From Actinomyces ruminicola (GTDB lineage: Bacteria; Actinomycetota; Actinomycetes; Actinomycetales; Actinomycetaceae), in NCBI RefSeq assembly GCF_900103885.1, contig NZ_FNIM01000001.1:124001-188000 (forward strand): a DNA stretch of 64,000 bases, in the 5' to 3' direction. The position numbers and the translations under genes were made by a program. Shown piece after piece: positions 18,435-28,149 of this stretch; the stretch's first letter is position 1; every line of letters begins with the position of its first letter. The notes beneath the pieces were generated by a model, which did not search any database, was not told the DNA's origin, and saw nothing but the letters and a program-made list of their open reading frames with translations.

Positions 18435-19316
18435 TCAGGCCTGCTCGACGGGAGCAGGCTCGCTATCCGAGGGAGCCGCCGGGGCTTCGCTCTGGGTGGC
18501 CTCGGCGGCCGGCTCGGCAGCGGCCTCGACGTTCTCATCGCCGGCCAGCAGCTGCGCCTCCCACTCGGGCAGCGGCTCTGCCTCGGCGGGCACCTCGGCC
18601 TCCTCGCCGGTGCGGGCGCGGCCGGCGGAGCGAGAGACCAGCCCCTCGGCGACGGCGTCGGCGACGATGCGGGTCAGCAGGGTGACGGAGCGAATGGCGT
18701 CGTCGTTGCCGGGAACGGCGTAAGTGACCTCGTCGGGGTCGCAGTTGGTGTCCAGAACGGCGACGACGGGGATACCCAGCTTCTGCGCCTCGGAGATGGC
18801 CAGGTGCTCCTTCTTGGTGTCCACCACCCAGATGGCGGCCGGCGGCTTGGCCATGTCGCGGATGCCGCCGAGGGTCTTGACGAGCTTGTCCTTCTCACGG
18901 CGCATCATGAGCAGCTCCTTCTTGGTGTGGCCGGAGCCGGCCACGTCATCGAAGTCGATCTGCTCGAGTTCCTTCATGCGGTCCAGGCGGCCGCGCACGG
19001 TGGTGAAGTTGGTGAGCATGCCGCCCAGCCAGCGCTGGTTGACGTAGGGCATGCCGACGCGCTGGGCCTGCTCGGCCACGGCGGCCTGCGCCTGGGTCTT
19101 GGTGCCGACGAACAGGATGTTGCCGCCGCGGGCAACGGTCTCCTTGATGAAGTCGTAGGCGGTGTTGATGCCATCGATCGACTGCTGCAGGTCGATGATG
19201 TAGATGCCGTTGCGCTCGGTGAGGATGAACCGCTTCATCTTGGGGTTCCAACGGCGGGTCTGGTGGCCGAAGTGGACACCGTTCTCAAGCAACTGGCGCA
19301 TGGTGACGATCGCCAT
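18435..19316 (-). CDS. rpsB: 30S ribosomal protein S2
   Basis: S2 binds the small subunit near S1. The mature-looking start is the ATG at 19316 ([18 protein letters not shown]), with AAGGA upstream. Family blocks include [23 protein letters not shown] and [16 protein letters not shown]. The 293 residues include a C-terminal tail of about 50 residues rich in Ala and Glu, typical of Actinobacteria but poorly conserved. An open frame extends about 150 codons upstream but lacks coding features. Confidence 0.97.
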   Translation of the reverse strand: MAIVTMRQLLENGVHFGHQTRRWNPKMKRFILTERNGIYIIDLQQSIDGINTAYDFIKETVARGGNILFVGTKTQAQAAVAEQAQRVGMPYVNQRWLGGMLTNFTTVRGRLDRMKELEQIDFDDVAGSGHTKKELLMMRREKDKLVKTLGGIRDMAKPPAAIWVVDTKKEHLAISEAQKLGIPVVAVLDTNCDPDEVTYAVPGNDDAIRSVTLLTRIVADAVAEGLVSRSAGRARTGEEAEVPAEAEPLPEWEAQLLAGDENVEAAAEPAAEATQSEAPAAPSDSEPAPVEQA

Positions 19317-19858
19317 GAGGGTCCTTTCAGGCGCGTCCGGCGGACGCGCAGTCAGGGGGCGCCCGCGGCCGGTCGGCCGGGACGCCCGGTTATGGGTGGT
19401 TGCTCCCCTTTGACCGGAGGCCCCGTAGGCAGGGCGCGGCTGCCCGGAGACCGGGCATGGGGCCTGGTGTCCGCGGCGCTGGGCCACCCGCTGCGCTTGC
19501 GCGATGCGGGACCTCGGCCCTAGCGCCCGAAAGGACGTTCCCGCCCCGCCTACGGCGGAGCGGGCGCGGACACGCGAAGTCAGCCGCGCACCGGAACGGC
19601 GAAGATCGCCGCACCCGCGCGGGGCTGCGGGCGCGAGGCTATCACAGCGCCGACGCGGACCTTGCGGGCAGATTCCGCACCGGGCACCCGGGGCGGACGC
19701 ATCTACCGGCGCCCCGCGGCCCGCCCCGGAGCGGGCGCCTCGCTTATCGGCGCGCCGGCGTCCACAGGGACGGCCAGAAACAGGCACTTGGCTCAGTTAT
19801 CCCCAGGCAGGCGGGCCCGCAGGTGCGTCTGCCTGCGAGTCGGCGCACGCTGGCGACC
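19317..19858. promoter_or_regulatory. long divergent region: rpsB leader and M23 promoter
   Basis: About 540 bases separate rpsB from the divergent M23 gene. Close to the rpsB start lies a perfect 8-bp hairpin (GCGCGTCC at 19331-19338 pairing with 19342-19349), and further GC-rich inverted repeats follow to about 19380. A structured leader before rpsB could allow feedback by S2, as known for rpsB leaders in other bacteria. No specific published motif could be matched by eye. Confidence 0.4.
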
Positions 19859-20707
19859 ATGAGCAACCTCACAGCAGTTCACACCGCCGACGGCACCACC
19901 GCAGCAGCGGTTTCCTCCGACTCAGCTCCCTCCGAGGGGCACCCCGCCCCGGGTCCGGGCCGGCGCAGCACTGGTCCTGCACCGTCCGACCGCTCCCCCG
20001 GCGGGATCCTCCCGGGAGTGCGCAGCCCCGCAAGACCGCGCCGACGGCCTCCGGGGCTGCGCCGCCCCGCCCGCCGCCTGACGGCGGCCGGTGCCGCACT
20101 GGCCACCGGTGCCGCCCTCGTGCTGTCGTCGGCTCCCGCGCTCGCGGGGGCGACCGCGGCGCTCCCGTCCGCGCAGATCGCGTCACGGCAAACGGTGTCG
20201 GCCTGGCGGGGCGGTGACCCGAGCCCGCTGCAAGCGCTTGCGGCCGGGCCTGCCTCCGGGAGGGCAGCGGCGCTGCCCGGGGCGCTGGCCCCGCGGGTGC
20301 GCTACGCCTGGCCGACAGGCATGGCGACTACGGTGCTGGCCGACTTCGATCCGCCGGCGGTGGTCTGGGGCGCGGGGCACCGCGGCGTGGACCTGGCGCT
20401 GGCGGCGGGGTCGCAGGTGTTGGCGGCCGCGGACGGGACGGTCGCCTTCGCGGGGATGGTGGCCGGACGGCCGGTGGTGTCCATTGACCACGCCGACGGC
20501 ATCCGCACCACCTACGAGCCGGTGGATCCGTGTGTCAAGGCCGGCGACGTGGTGGCGCGTGGACAGGTGATCGGCACGCTGCAGTCCGGTCACCGCGCCG
20601 ACGGTGCGGACGCCCTGCACTGGGGCGCCCGCACCGGCCCGAAGACCTATGTCAATCCGCTGCGCCTGCTGGAGCCGGCGGTGATCCGTCTCAAGCCGCT
20701 CAACTGA
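19859..20707 (+). CDS. secreted M23-like (LytM-fold) protein with incomplete zinc site
   Basis: The protein has 282 residues. The first 70 or so are Pro/Ser/Arg-rich, then a hydrophobic segment (about 74-96) ends in a likely signal-peptidase site ALA at 94-96. The LytM/M23 domain follows from about 150. It has the first zinc motif HRGVD (H174, D178), but the HxH motif is ALHWG: H254 is kept and the preceding histidine is Ala252. The M23 gene beside rpsB in mycobacteria (Rv2891) has the same kind of LHWG motif. It may therefore be a regulatory envelope protein rather than an active endopeptidase. The ATG at 19859 was chosen because the N-terminal extension upstream is unsupported. Confidence 0.85.
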   Translation: MSNLTAVHTADGTTAAAVSSDSAPSEGHPAPGPGRRSTGPAPSDRSPGGILPGVRSPARPRRRPPGLRRPARRLTAAGAALATGAALVLSSAPALAGATAALPSAQIASRQTVSAWRGGDPSPLQALAAGPASGRAAALPGALAPRVRYAWPTGMATTVLADFDPPAVVWGAGHRGVDLALAAGSQVLAAADGTVAFAGMVAGRPVVSIDHADGIRTTYEPVDPCVKAGDVVARGQVIGTLQSGHRADGADALHWGARTGPKTYVNPLRLLEPAVIRLKPLN

Positions 20708-20771
20708 CCGAACCCACAGGTGCCGCCCGGGCCCACCGCAGGCGACCGGCGAACTCGACGTCAAGCAGCCG

Positions 20772-21809
20772 TCAGGCCCGCGGGAAGGCCTGGGCGTAGA
20801 CGGCGCGCAGGCGCTCGGCGGAGACATGCGTGTAGCGCTGGGTGGTGGCCAGCGAGGAGTGCCCCAGCAGCTCCTGCACGCTGCGCAGGTCCGCTCCCCC
20901 GCTGAGCACGTGGGTGGCCGCGGAGTGGCGCAGCCCGTGGGGGCCCAGGTCCGGCACGTCGGCGCGGGCGGCCGCGCGGTGGACGATCTCGCGCACGGCC
21001 CGCGGTCCGATGCGGTGCCCGCGCGCACCCAGGAACAGGGCGGCCCCGGCGTCGGAAGCGGCGACGGCGCCGCGCACAGCCAGCCAGTCCTCCAGGGCCG
21101 TGGCGGCGGGGCCCCCGTAGGGGACGGTGCGTTCCTTGTTGCCCTTGCCCAGCACGCGCATGGTGCGGCGCGTGGCGTCCACGTCGCCGAGGTCCAGGGC
21201 GCACAGCTCGGATACGCGCACGCCGGTGGCGTATAGCGCCTCGAGGATCGCCCGGTCTCGCAGCGCCAGTGCGCGAGTCGTTGCGGCAGCGTCGTCGTCC
21301 GTCGCCGCCCCGGCCGTGGCGGCGACGTCGGCCGCGGCGTCCAGCAACGCGGTGGCCTGGGCGGGGGTGAGCACGGAGGGCAGACGTCCGTCGGCGCGGG
21401 GCGAGCGCAGCCGGGCGGCGACGTCGGCGGCGAGCATCCCGTTGCGGTGGGCCCAGGTGGAGAAGGTGCGGCAGGCGGCGGAGCGGCGGGCCAGGGTGGC
21501 GCGAGCGGCGCCGTCGGCCGACATGGTGGCCAGCCAGGCGCGCAGGTCGGACAGGTCCAGGCTGTCCAGGGCGGGGCCGACGGGTTCGCCGTCCGCCTCC
21601 CCGACACCGAGGAAGGTCAGCAGGTCCGCGAGATCACCGAGGTAGGCGCGCACCGTGTGGGCGGACAGCCCCCGTTGCAGATCCAGGTAGCGGGCGAAGG
21701 CGTCCAACAGCTCGGCCCGAGTGGCGCATGCGGTAGTGTCCGCCGCTCCCGGATCTCTCCTATCCGCAGGGGCGGAATCGACCGGCCCGCCCTGGGCTGA
21801 CATGTGCAC
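20772..21809 (-). CDS. xerC: tyrosine recombinase XerC
   Basis: XerC with XerD resolves chromosome dimers at dif. The 345-residue protein has an N-terminal SAM-like core-binding domain (about 32-135) and the catalytic domain. The full catalytic set is present: R198 (ATGVRVSEL), K222 (GKGNKER), H291 and R294 ([10 protein letters not shown]), H317 ([10 protein letters not shown]) and nucleophile Y326. An extra Ala-rich stretch (155-180) makes it longer than the usual 300. The location between the M23 gene and dprA matches the actinobacterial order. MSAQ at codon 3 is an alternative start. Confidence 0.95.
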   Translation of the reverse strand: MHMSAQGGPVDSAPADRRDPGAADTTACATRAELLDAFARYLDLQRGLSAHTVRAYLGDLADLLTFLGVGEADGEPVGPALDSLDLSDLRAWLATMSADGAARATLARRSAACRTFSTWAHRNGMLAADVAARLRSPRADGRLPSVLTPAQATALLDAAADVAATAGAATDDDAAATTRALALRDRAILEALYATGVRVSELCALDLGDVDATRRTMRVLGKGNKERTVPYGGPAATALEDWLAVRGAVAASDAGAALFLGARGHRIGPRAVREIVHRAAARADVPDLGPHGLRHSAATHVLSGGADLRSVQELLGHSSLATTQRYTHVSAERLRAVYAQAFPRA

Positions 21810-22120
21810 GCGGCCAGCTTAGTGACTGCGCCTCCGAGACGGCACGCCCGTTGCCCTTTGGTGGTCGCCGGCGCGCCCGGGATGATGCTCGCCGGGCTGC
21901 CCTGAACACGTGTTTGCGCCACGAGCACGAGTCCTGGCGGTTTGCATGGGTTAGACGCGTGTAAACCCTCCATAAGACGTGTCTTCGCACCGAAGTCGTG
22001 TAGCATTTCCGTCATGTGCGAGACGCCACACTCGTTCCTGAAGGCGACTTGTTCGGTAGTTCCTCCGGCCGTTCGGCATCACCCTCGTCCCACGACTCCG
22101 CGGACCTTCAAGGACATGCC

Positions 22121-23041
22121 ATGACCGCGGTCATCACCGCCGCTGCACTGCACAAGCGCTTCGGACGGGTGCACGCGGTGCGCGGCATCGATCTGTCCAT
22201 CGAGCGCGGCAGCGTGTACGGGCTGATCGGCCCCAATGGCGCCGGCAAGACCACCGTGCTGCGCATGCTGCTGGGCATTATGCGCCCCACCAGCGGCGCC
22301 ATCCGCGTGCTGGGCGCCTCACCCAACACCGACCGCCCAGAGCTGCGCCGTCGCATCGGCTTCCTGCCGGGCGAGCTCAGCCTCAGCGAGCGCACCAGCG
22401 GCGCCGCCCTGCTGCGCCACCTGGCCGAGCTCAGTGGTCCGGTAGCCCCCGGCAGGATTGAGACCCTGGCCGAGCGTTTTGAGCTGGACCTGAGCCGTCC
22501 GGTGCGAACCCTGTCCAAGGGCAATCGGCAGAAGCTCGGGCTGATCCAGGCGTTCATGCATTCCCCCGAGCTGTTGATCCTCGACGAGCCCACCAGCGGC
22601 CTGGACCCGCTCATGCAGCGCGAGTTCCTGGGCCTGGTGCGCGAGGCGCGCGACGCCGGGCAGACGGTGCTGCTCAGCTCCCACATTCTCAGCGAGATCC
22701 AGCACGCGGCGGACGCCGCCGCCGTGCTGGCTCACGGCGAGATCGTCGCCGCGGGCGAGGTCTCCACCCTGCGTCCGGCGGCCGCGTCCCGACTGCGCGC
22801 GGTGCTGGCCGACACCACCGAGCGGGATGCACGGGCCGCACTCGTGGGTCCCGGATTGCTCAAAGAGCTGCACACCGAGTCGGCGGCCGGGCAGCAGTTG
22901 CGCGTTCAGGGCTCCTTCCGCGGCCGAGCGGACGGCGTGGTCAAGGCCCTGTCGCGCTTCACGGTCGAAGAACTGGCGATCGAGGAGCCCGATCTGGAGG
23001 AGTCCATTCTCAACCTGTACGCCCAGGAGGAGCCCGCATGA
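22121..23041 (+). CDS. ABC transporter ATP-binding protein (exporter)
   Basis: A nucleotide-binding protein of 306 residues. It contains [14 protein letters not shown], the signature region LSKGNRQKLGLIQAF, Walker B LLILDEPTSGLDP and the H-loop SSHILSEIQ. A C-terminal domain of about 90 residues follows, as in drug or lipid ABC-2 exporters. The ATG at 22121 has AAGGA upstream; the 35 further open codons upstream show no coding signal. Its stop overlaps the permease start (ATGA). The substrate is unknown. Confidence 0.93.
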   Translation: MTAVITAAALHKRFGRVHAVRGIDLSIERGSVYGLIGPNGAGKTTVLRMLLGIMRPTSGAIRVLGASPNTDRPELRRRIGFLPGELSLSERTSGAALLRHLAELSGPVAPGRIETLAERFELDLSRPVRTLSKGNRQKLGLIQAFMHSPELLILDEPTSGLDPLMQREFLGLVREARDAGQTVLLSSHILSEIQHAADAAAVLAHGEIVAAGEVSTLRPAAASRLRAVLADTTERDARAALVGPGLLKELHTESAAGQQLRVQGSFRGRADGVVKALSRFTVEELAIEEPDLEESILNLYAQEEPA

Positions 23042-23868
23042 GCGCATCCACCCCGCAGGCTGTCGCCGCGCGCCGTAGCGGCGTGCCGATCCTGCGCCGG
23101 CACCTGGCCGACGGCGCCCGCGCGATGTTGGGCTGGGGCCTGGCCGTCGTTGCGGTGCTGGCCCTGTATCTCCCGATATACCCGTCGTTGCAGACGCCGG
23201 AGTTGGCGGGGATCGTGGAGACGCTGCCGGAGGAGCTGGTCGCCGTCATGGGATACGACCAGATCGCCTCAGGAGCGGGGTATGCGCAGGCCGCGTTCTT
23301 CGGACTGCTCGGCTTCGCTCTCGGCGCCATCGCCGCTACCGCATGGGGCGCCCGCTTCATCGCCGGCATGGAGGAGAGCGGCCGCCTGGAACTCACGCTC
23401 GCGCATGCGGTGGGACGCTCCCAGTACGCGGCCGAGAGCGCCGCTGCCCTGGTGGCGCGAGTCTGCGTGCTCGGCCTGGTCACCGTGGTGATGCTGGCGG
23501 CGCTGAACCCCGTGGCCGAGTTGGGGCTGGCGATCGGCAATGTGCTGGCAGCGACGGCCGCCTGGGCAGGGTTGGTTCTGCTGTCCGGCATGGCGGCGCT
23601 CGCAGTCGGCGCGTTCACGGGCCGGAGCCCCTGGGCGCTTGGGGCCGGCGCCGGGGTGGCCCTGCTCGGCTACGCGCTCAACGCGGTCACCACGATGGCC
23701 GCGGATCTGGACTGGATGCGTCACCTGTCCCCATATCACTGGGCCTTCGGAAACCGGCCTCTGAGCAACGGCTTCGACTGGGGCGGCCTGGCCCTGCTGT
23801 GGGGGCTGAGCGCTCTCCTGGCCGCGGTCGCTTGCGTGGCCCTGTCCCGCCGCGACATCGGCCGCTGA
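23038..23868 (+). CDS. ABC-2 type permease
   Basis: A 276-residue membrane protein with six likely helices: one near residues 31-51, others near 80-102, 130-155, 160-182, 190-215 and 245-268. It is coupled to the ATPase gene by a 4-base overlap, which makes it the permease half of an exporter. Proteins of this layout (hydrophobic start, large first loop, final short cytoplasmic tail with SRRDIGR) are common in actinobacterial ABC-2 drug exporters. No regulator is adjacent. Confidence 0.88.
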   Translation: MSASTPQAVAARRSGVPILRRHLADGARAMLGWGLAVVAVLALYLPIYPSLQTPELAGIVETLPEELVAVMGYDQIASGAGYAQAAFFGLLGFALGAIAATAWGARFIAGMEESGRLELTLAHAVGRSQYAAESAAALVARVCVLGLVTVVMLAALNPVAELGLAIGNVLAATAAWAGLVLLSGMAALAVGAFTGRSPWALGAGAGVALLGYALNAVTTMAADLDWMRHLSPYHWAFGNRPLSNGFDWGGLALLWGLSALLAAVACVALSRRDIGR

Positions 23869-24027
23869 GACGGGCAGACGCCAGGCCGAAGACGTCAGCC
23901 GGGAGCGCCGTCGTGCTCCGGCATCGACATCATCGGCTCCCGCGGGCACGCCGCCGGGGAGCATCCCGTGGAGCCCGATCCCTAGCGGGCGCTGCGGCCA
24001 CCCAGTGAAAGACCGCAGCCGGCACCA

Positions 24028-24540
24028 TCAGGGCTCATACTTCATTTCAACAAAGTCATAGAAACCCCCGTTGGTGGCCTGCTTATACAAGCGCACCGAC
24101 CGGAATCCGCACCGACGATACACCGCGATAGCACGTTCATTGAAGCAAGCCACACTCAGCCGAATCTCGCGACCAGGGAGATTCCGTTCCACCCACGCCA
24201 AGTTGCTCCTCACGAAGCTCACCCCCAGACCGCCGCCGGTGAGATCGGGACGCATCCCCAGGCCGATCTCGACAGCGCTTTCACCCACTACCGGCTCAGC
24301 CGACAAGAAACCGACAAGCTCACCTCCTGAACGGACCTGCACAAAAGCATCAGGCCATCTTTCAGGAGTCACGAACTCATCATAGTCATCCGGATCTGCC
24401 GTCAGGTCATAAAAGTCATAGGGAGGCGGATACTTCCATCCGTCGGCGATTTCCAAAGCAACCCCGAGCGTCATAACGCTGTATGAGAACTCGAGAACAC
24501 GTGTCTCCGAGCCCCAATCAAGAACAGAACTGGACTCCAT
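24028..24540 (-). CDS. GNAT acetyltransferase of atypical composition
   Basis: A 170-residue single-domain GNAT protein. The acetyl-CoA loop is PDLTGGGLGVSFVRSNL, and a C-terminal AVYRRCGFRSVRLYK follows. RimI-like proteins that use amino groups of small molecules or peptides have this shape. The ATG at 24540 follows GGAGAAGGG, so a longer frame from 24585 is unlikely. The DNA is clearly more A/T-rich than the flanking genes, and codon use includes many A/T-ending codons. This suggests recent acquisition between the exporter and dprA. Confidence 0.82.
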   Translation of the reverse strand: MESSSVLDWGSETRVLEFSYSVMTLGVALEIADGWKYPPPYDFYDLTADPDDYDEFVTPERWPDAFVQVRSGGELVGFLSAEPVVGESAVEIGLGMRPDLTGGGLGVSFVRSNLAWVERNLPGREIRLSVACFNERAIAVYRRCGFRSVRLYKQATNGGFYDFVEMKYEP

Positions 24541-24647
24541 GCCCTTCTCCCCTGAACAGCACCAGACCTCACGGCTGCCGATCATGATGCCTCATGGCCC
24601 CACATCGAGTACAGCCGGCGCGAGGGGCACCACAGGCACGGTCCGGT

Positions 24648-26003
24648 TCATGAGCGCTTGCGGGCACGCCGCCAGGCAGTGCCTCGCCGCTCCACCCGCC
24701 CGGCGAGTTCCAGCACCCCCAGGGCGGCGATGGCCTCCCGCTCGGACAGCCCCGCTGCCCGCGCGATCGACTCAACGCCGGCGTCGGCGCGGGCCGGCAG
24801 CGCGTCCAGGACTGCGGCCGTGGGCCCGTCCAGGCCGTCCAGCAGCCCGGAGACGGCGTTGGCGGGGTCGGCGGCCTTGGCGCCGTCGGGATCCGTTGCG
24901 CCCAGGGGCGTGACCAGCTCCAGGGCCTCATCGGCGTCGGTGACGCAGACGGCACCCTGGCGCAGCAGCCGGTGGCAGCCGACCGAGGCCATGGAGGTGA
25001 CCGGACCGGGCACTGCCCCCACCGCCCTGCCCAGCTCCAGGGCATGGTGGGCGGTCGACAGGGCCCCGGAGCGCCAGGCGGCCTCGACGACCACGGTGGC
25101 CTCACTCATGGCGGCGATCAACCGGTTGCGAGTCAGGAAGCGGTGTCGTCCGGGCTGGCACCCGGGCGGAACCTCGGCCACCAGGGCACCGTTGGCGATC
25201 ACCTCCTCCAGCACGTCGGTGTTGCCCGCCGGGTAGAGGCGGTCCACTCCCCCGGCGGACACCGACACGGTGGCGCCGGCACGCAGGGCGCCGCGGTGGG
25301 CGGCGGCGTCAATGCCGAAGGCGCCCCCGGAGATGACGACGACGCCCTTTGCCGCCAGACCGCTCGCCAAGTCGAAGGTGACGTGCTCGCCGTAGTCGGT
25401 GGAAGCGCGCGCCCCGACCAGGGCCAGCCCATAGCCGGCACCGGGTCCGGCCGGTACTAGATCCTCACGCATGCGCGGCGCAGCCAGGTCGGTCTCACTG
25501 CCGCCGGACTCGGCACTGCTCCGGGCTGCGAGCAGGGCGGGGTCACCCCGCACCCACAGGCAGTGGGGCGGGCGTTCCAGGTCATTCAATCCAGTCGGCC
25601 ACCACGGGTCGGTGGGGATCAGCAGGCTGCCGCCCAGTCGCTCCAGCACCTCCAGCTCACGGCGGATGTCCAGGCCCTGCAGACGCGGCGCCCAGCGTCC
25701 GGCGGCGGTGGCCCAGTCGGAACTGGCGCGGGCGGCGTCCCCGCGGGGCCGCAACGGCGGGCGCGGGGCCGGCCGGGGAGCGCCGTCGGCGTCAAGGGCC
25801 TCGTGGACGAGCCAGTCCAGGGCGGCGGTGGCGCCGAGCCGCCCCACCAGGGCACAGGCGTGGGCGTCGGCGGGCTCAGCCAGCCGGGACCAGGTTGCCC
25901 GGGCCAGGGCCTCGGCGTCGTCGCCGACGGCGGAGGCGGTATCGGGGATGCCGACAGCGGTGGGGCCGGGGCTGGGGCTGGAGGCGCTGCTGGGGGTGAT
26001 CAT
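24648..26003 (-). CDS. dprA: DNA-processing protein DprA
   Basis: DprA loads RecA on incoming single-stranded DNA during transformation. The 451-residue protein has an N-terminal SAM-like region, then the Rossmann-type DprA core. Core motifs include ALVGARASTDYGE, ISGGAFGIDAAAHRGAL, GGVDRLYPAGN, RNRLIAAMSEATVVVEA and GALSTAHHALELGR. A winged-helix C-terminal domain follows. Its ATG overlaps the yifB stop (4 bases), the usual yraN-yifB-dprA order. Other competence genes are not in the window. Confidence 0.95.
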   Translation of the reverse strand: MITPSSASSPSPGPTAVGIPDTASAVGDDAEALARATWSRLAEPADAHACALVGRLGATAALDWLVHEALDADGAPRPAPRPPLRPRGDAARASSDWATAAGRWAPRLQGLDIRRELEVLERLGGSLLIPTDPWWPTGLNDLERPPHCLWVRGDPALLAARSSAESGGSETDLAAPRMREDLVPAGPGAGYGLALVGARASTDYGEHVTFDLASGLAAKGVVVISGGAFGIDAAAHRGALRAGATVSVSAGGVDRLYPAGNTDVLEEVIANGALVAEVPPGCQPGRHRFLTRNRLIAAMSEATVVVEAAWRSGALSTAHHALELGRAVGAVPGPVTSMASVGCHRLLRQGAVCVTDADEALELVTPLGATDPDGAKAADPANAVSGLLDGLDGPTAAVLDALPARADAGVESIARAAGLSEREAIAALGVLELAGRVERRGTAWRRARKRS

Positions 26004-27574
26004 GGGCGGGCTCCTCTCGTGCGCAGTGCCAGGGCGGCGCCGATGTCGGTGGGGGTGGGTGCGGGGCGGGCGCCGAGGTCGGCCAGGGTCCAGGCCAGCC
26101 GCAGCACGCGGTCGACGCCCCGCAGGGTCAAGTCACCGCGATCCAGTGCGGTCATCAGTGGGGCGAGCAGCTCGGGGTCGGTCCCGGATGCGGGTGAGCG
26201 CAGCCAGCCCCCGGGCACCTCCCCCATGAGTCGCCAGGGCGTGTCGGCCAGGCGGCAGGCGGCTCGTGCCCGTGCCTCGGCGACCCGGGCAGCGACGACG
26301 GCGCTGGACTCACCAGCGGTTCCCGCGGCCAGGTCCCCGGCGGTGACGGCGGCGACCTCCACCTGGATGTCCACCCGGTCCAGCAGCGGGCCGGACAGGC
26401 GGGAGAAGTAGCGGCGTCGCTGCAAGGAGGTGCAGGTACAGTCCAGGCCGCGGCCGGTGGCGCGCCCGCACGGGCAGGGGTTGGCGGCCAGCACCAGCTG
26501 GAATGCGGCCGGGTAGGTGGCACGCCCGCCCACCCGGTCGATGGTCACCACCCCGGACTCCAGGGGCTGGCGCAGGCAGTCGAGTACCCCGGCGGGGAAC
26601 TCGGGGGCCTCGTCCAGGAACAGCACGCCGCGGTGAGCTAGTGACACGTCGCCGGGGCGGGGCGAGCCGGAGCCGCCGCCGATGACCGCAGCCCGGGTGG
26701 CGGTGTGGTGGGGTGCGCGCAGGGGCGGGCGAGTCAGCAGGCCGGTGTCAGCGTTGAAGGTACCGGCCAGGGAGTGGATGGAGGTGACGGTGACGGCGTC
26801 GTCGGGGTTCAGGGGCGGCAGGATGGAGGGCAGGCGCTCAGCCAGCATGGTCTTGCCGGCACCGGGTGGGCCGACCAGCAGTAGGTGGTGTCCGCCGGCG
26901 GCCGCGACCTCCAGGGCGTGGCGGGCCTGCGCCTGCCCGACCACGTCCGCCAGGTCCGGTTCACGGCCCGGTGTGGGGGCGTCTGCCGGGCGGGCCTCAT
27001 GGGCAGCCTGCTGGCGTGCGCGGCGCATGAGCTGACGGGCGCGGCTGGGCAGCTTTCCGCCGTAGCGCTCCAGCAGCTCGCCGATGTGGCTGACGGCGGT
27101 GACGTCCACACCTGGCACCAGGGCCGCCTCCCGTCCGGCGCCGGCGGCGACGACCACCTCAGTGACCCCAGCGTCGGCGGCGGCGCGCACGGCGGGCAGG
27201 ATCCCGCGCACCGGGTGTACGGAGCCGTCCAGGCCGAGTTCCCCGATGTAGACGGTGCGGGCCAGGTGGGCGATGGCGCGCTCCGGCAGCTGACCGCGAG
27301 CTCCCAGCACCGCAAGCGCCAGGGCCAGGTCGAAGCCGGTGCCGGTCTTGGGCAGGTCGGCCGGGGAGAGGTTGACCGTGAGGCGGTGTTCGCCCCAGGT
27401 GACTCCACAGGTGGACAGGGCGGCGCGGACGCGTTCGCGCGACTCGCGTATGGCCGCGTCCGGCAGGCCCACGAGCGTGAAGCCGGGCAGCCCGTGGGCG
27501 GAGTGGGCCTCGACCTCCACCAGATGCCCCGCTAGCCCGGTAAGGGTGACGGCGAGGGTGCGTGCCAGCCCCAT
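26000..27574 (-). CDS. YifB/ComM family Mg-chelatase-like AAA+ ATPase
   Basis: A 524-residue AAA+ protein. The N-terminal Lon-protease-like S5 fold contains LPGFTLVGLPDAAIRESRER. The AAA+ module follows with Walker A GPPGAGKTML, Walker B GVLFLDEAPEF, and a C-terminal Mg-chelatase segment containing CPCGR plus CTCT, probably metal-binding cysteines. ComM homologues act as branch-migration helicases in natural transformation. The stop overlaps dprA and the start overlaps yraN by one base (TGATG), so these three are one translational unit. Confidence 0.93.
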   Translation of the reverse strand: MGLARTLAVTLTGLAGHLVEVEAHSAHGLPGFTLVGLPDAAIRESRERVRAALSTCGVTWGEHRLTVNLSPADLPKTGTGFDLALALAVLGARGQLPERAIAHLARTVYIGELGLDGSVHPVRGILPAVRAAADAGVTEVVVAAGAGREAALVPGVDVTAVSHIGELLERYGGKLPSRARQLMRRARQQAAHEARPADAPTPGREPDLADVVGQAQARHALEVAAAGGHHLLLVGPPGAGKTMLAERLPSILPPLNPDDAVTVTSIHSLAGTFNADTGLLTRPPLRAPHHTATRAAVIGGGSGSPRPGDVSLAHRGVLFLDEAPEFPAGVLDCLRQPLESGVVTIDRVGGRATYPAAFQLVLAANPCPCGRATGRGLDCTCTSLQRRRYFSRLSGPLLDRVDIQVEVAAVTAGDLAAGTAGESSAVVAARVAEARARAACRLADTPWRLMGEVPGGWLRSPASGTDPELLAPLMTALDRGDLTLRGVDRVLRLAWTLADLGARPAPTPTDIGAALALRTRGARP

Positions 27575-28032
27575 CAGTCCCCCACCCCCCGGTGGTGACG
27601 CAGCAGGGCCGGGAGACCCGCACGCAGCTGAACAGAGACCACGTCCAGACGCAGACCCGCATGCGGCACCGGGTGGGCAGCAGCACAGGCGCCGACCAGC
27701 GAGCGCAGGCGCAGGAGCTTGAGGGGGCCGACGGCGGCCGCGGGCGGACCGGCGACGGTGGATGTGCGGGTCTTCACCTCCACGATCACCAGCGTTCCGG
27801 GTCCGGCGGGCTGCAGTTCCAGGGCGACGATGTCGACCTCGCCTCGCAGCCCCGGGCCGGGCCGCCAGTTGCGGTCCAGAATGTGCCAGCCCTGATCGCT
27901 CAGGTAGCGGGCGGCAATGGCCTCTCCGCGCTGGCCGATCAGTCGGCGCGGGTCGGTGGGTGGTGCGCCCTTAGCGAGGGGCGCGGGCTGTGCGGCGGGT
28001 GGTGCGGTTGGCATGGGCTTGACCTCCGCCAC
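27574..28032 (-). CDS. YraN/UPF0102 endonuclease-like protein
   Basis: A 152-residue protein of the UPF0102 family, a restriction-endonuclease-like fold. It has GQRGEAIAARYLSDQGW, then the nuclease core RGEVDIVALE and VIVEVKTRTS (acidic residues and Lys of a PD-(D/E)xK site). The first 25 residues are Pro/Ala-rich and probably disordered. It is the first gene of the yraN-yifB-dprA unit; its stop shares a base with the yifB start. The molecular role of YraN remains undefined. Confidence 0.9.
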   Translation of the reverse strand: MAEVKPMPTAPPAAQPAPLAKGAPPTDPRRLIGQRGEAIAARYLSDQGWHILDRNWRPGPGLRGEVDIVALELQPAGPGTLVIVEVKTRTSTVAGPPAAAVGPLKLLRLRSLVGACAAAHPVPHAGLRLDVVSVQLRAGLPALLRHHRGVGD

Positions 28033-28149
28033 CAGCGTGCCTGCGGGGCGGGACGGGGGCCAGCGCGCGTTTCGATCTCTGTGGATTAGGGGTGCACGAA
28101 CGCTGCCTGTGGACTCTGGTGAGACCCTCCCGGCCCACCCCGGCGCAGG

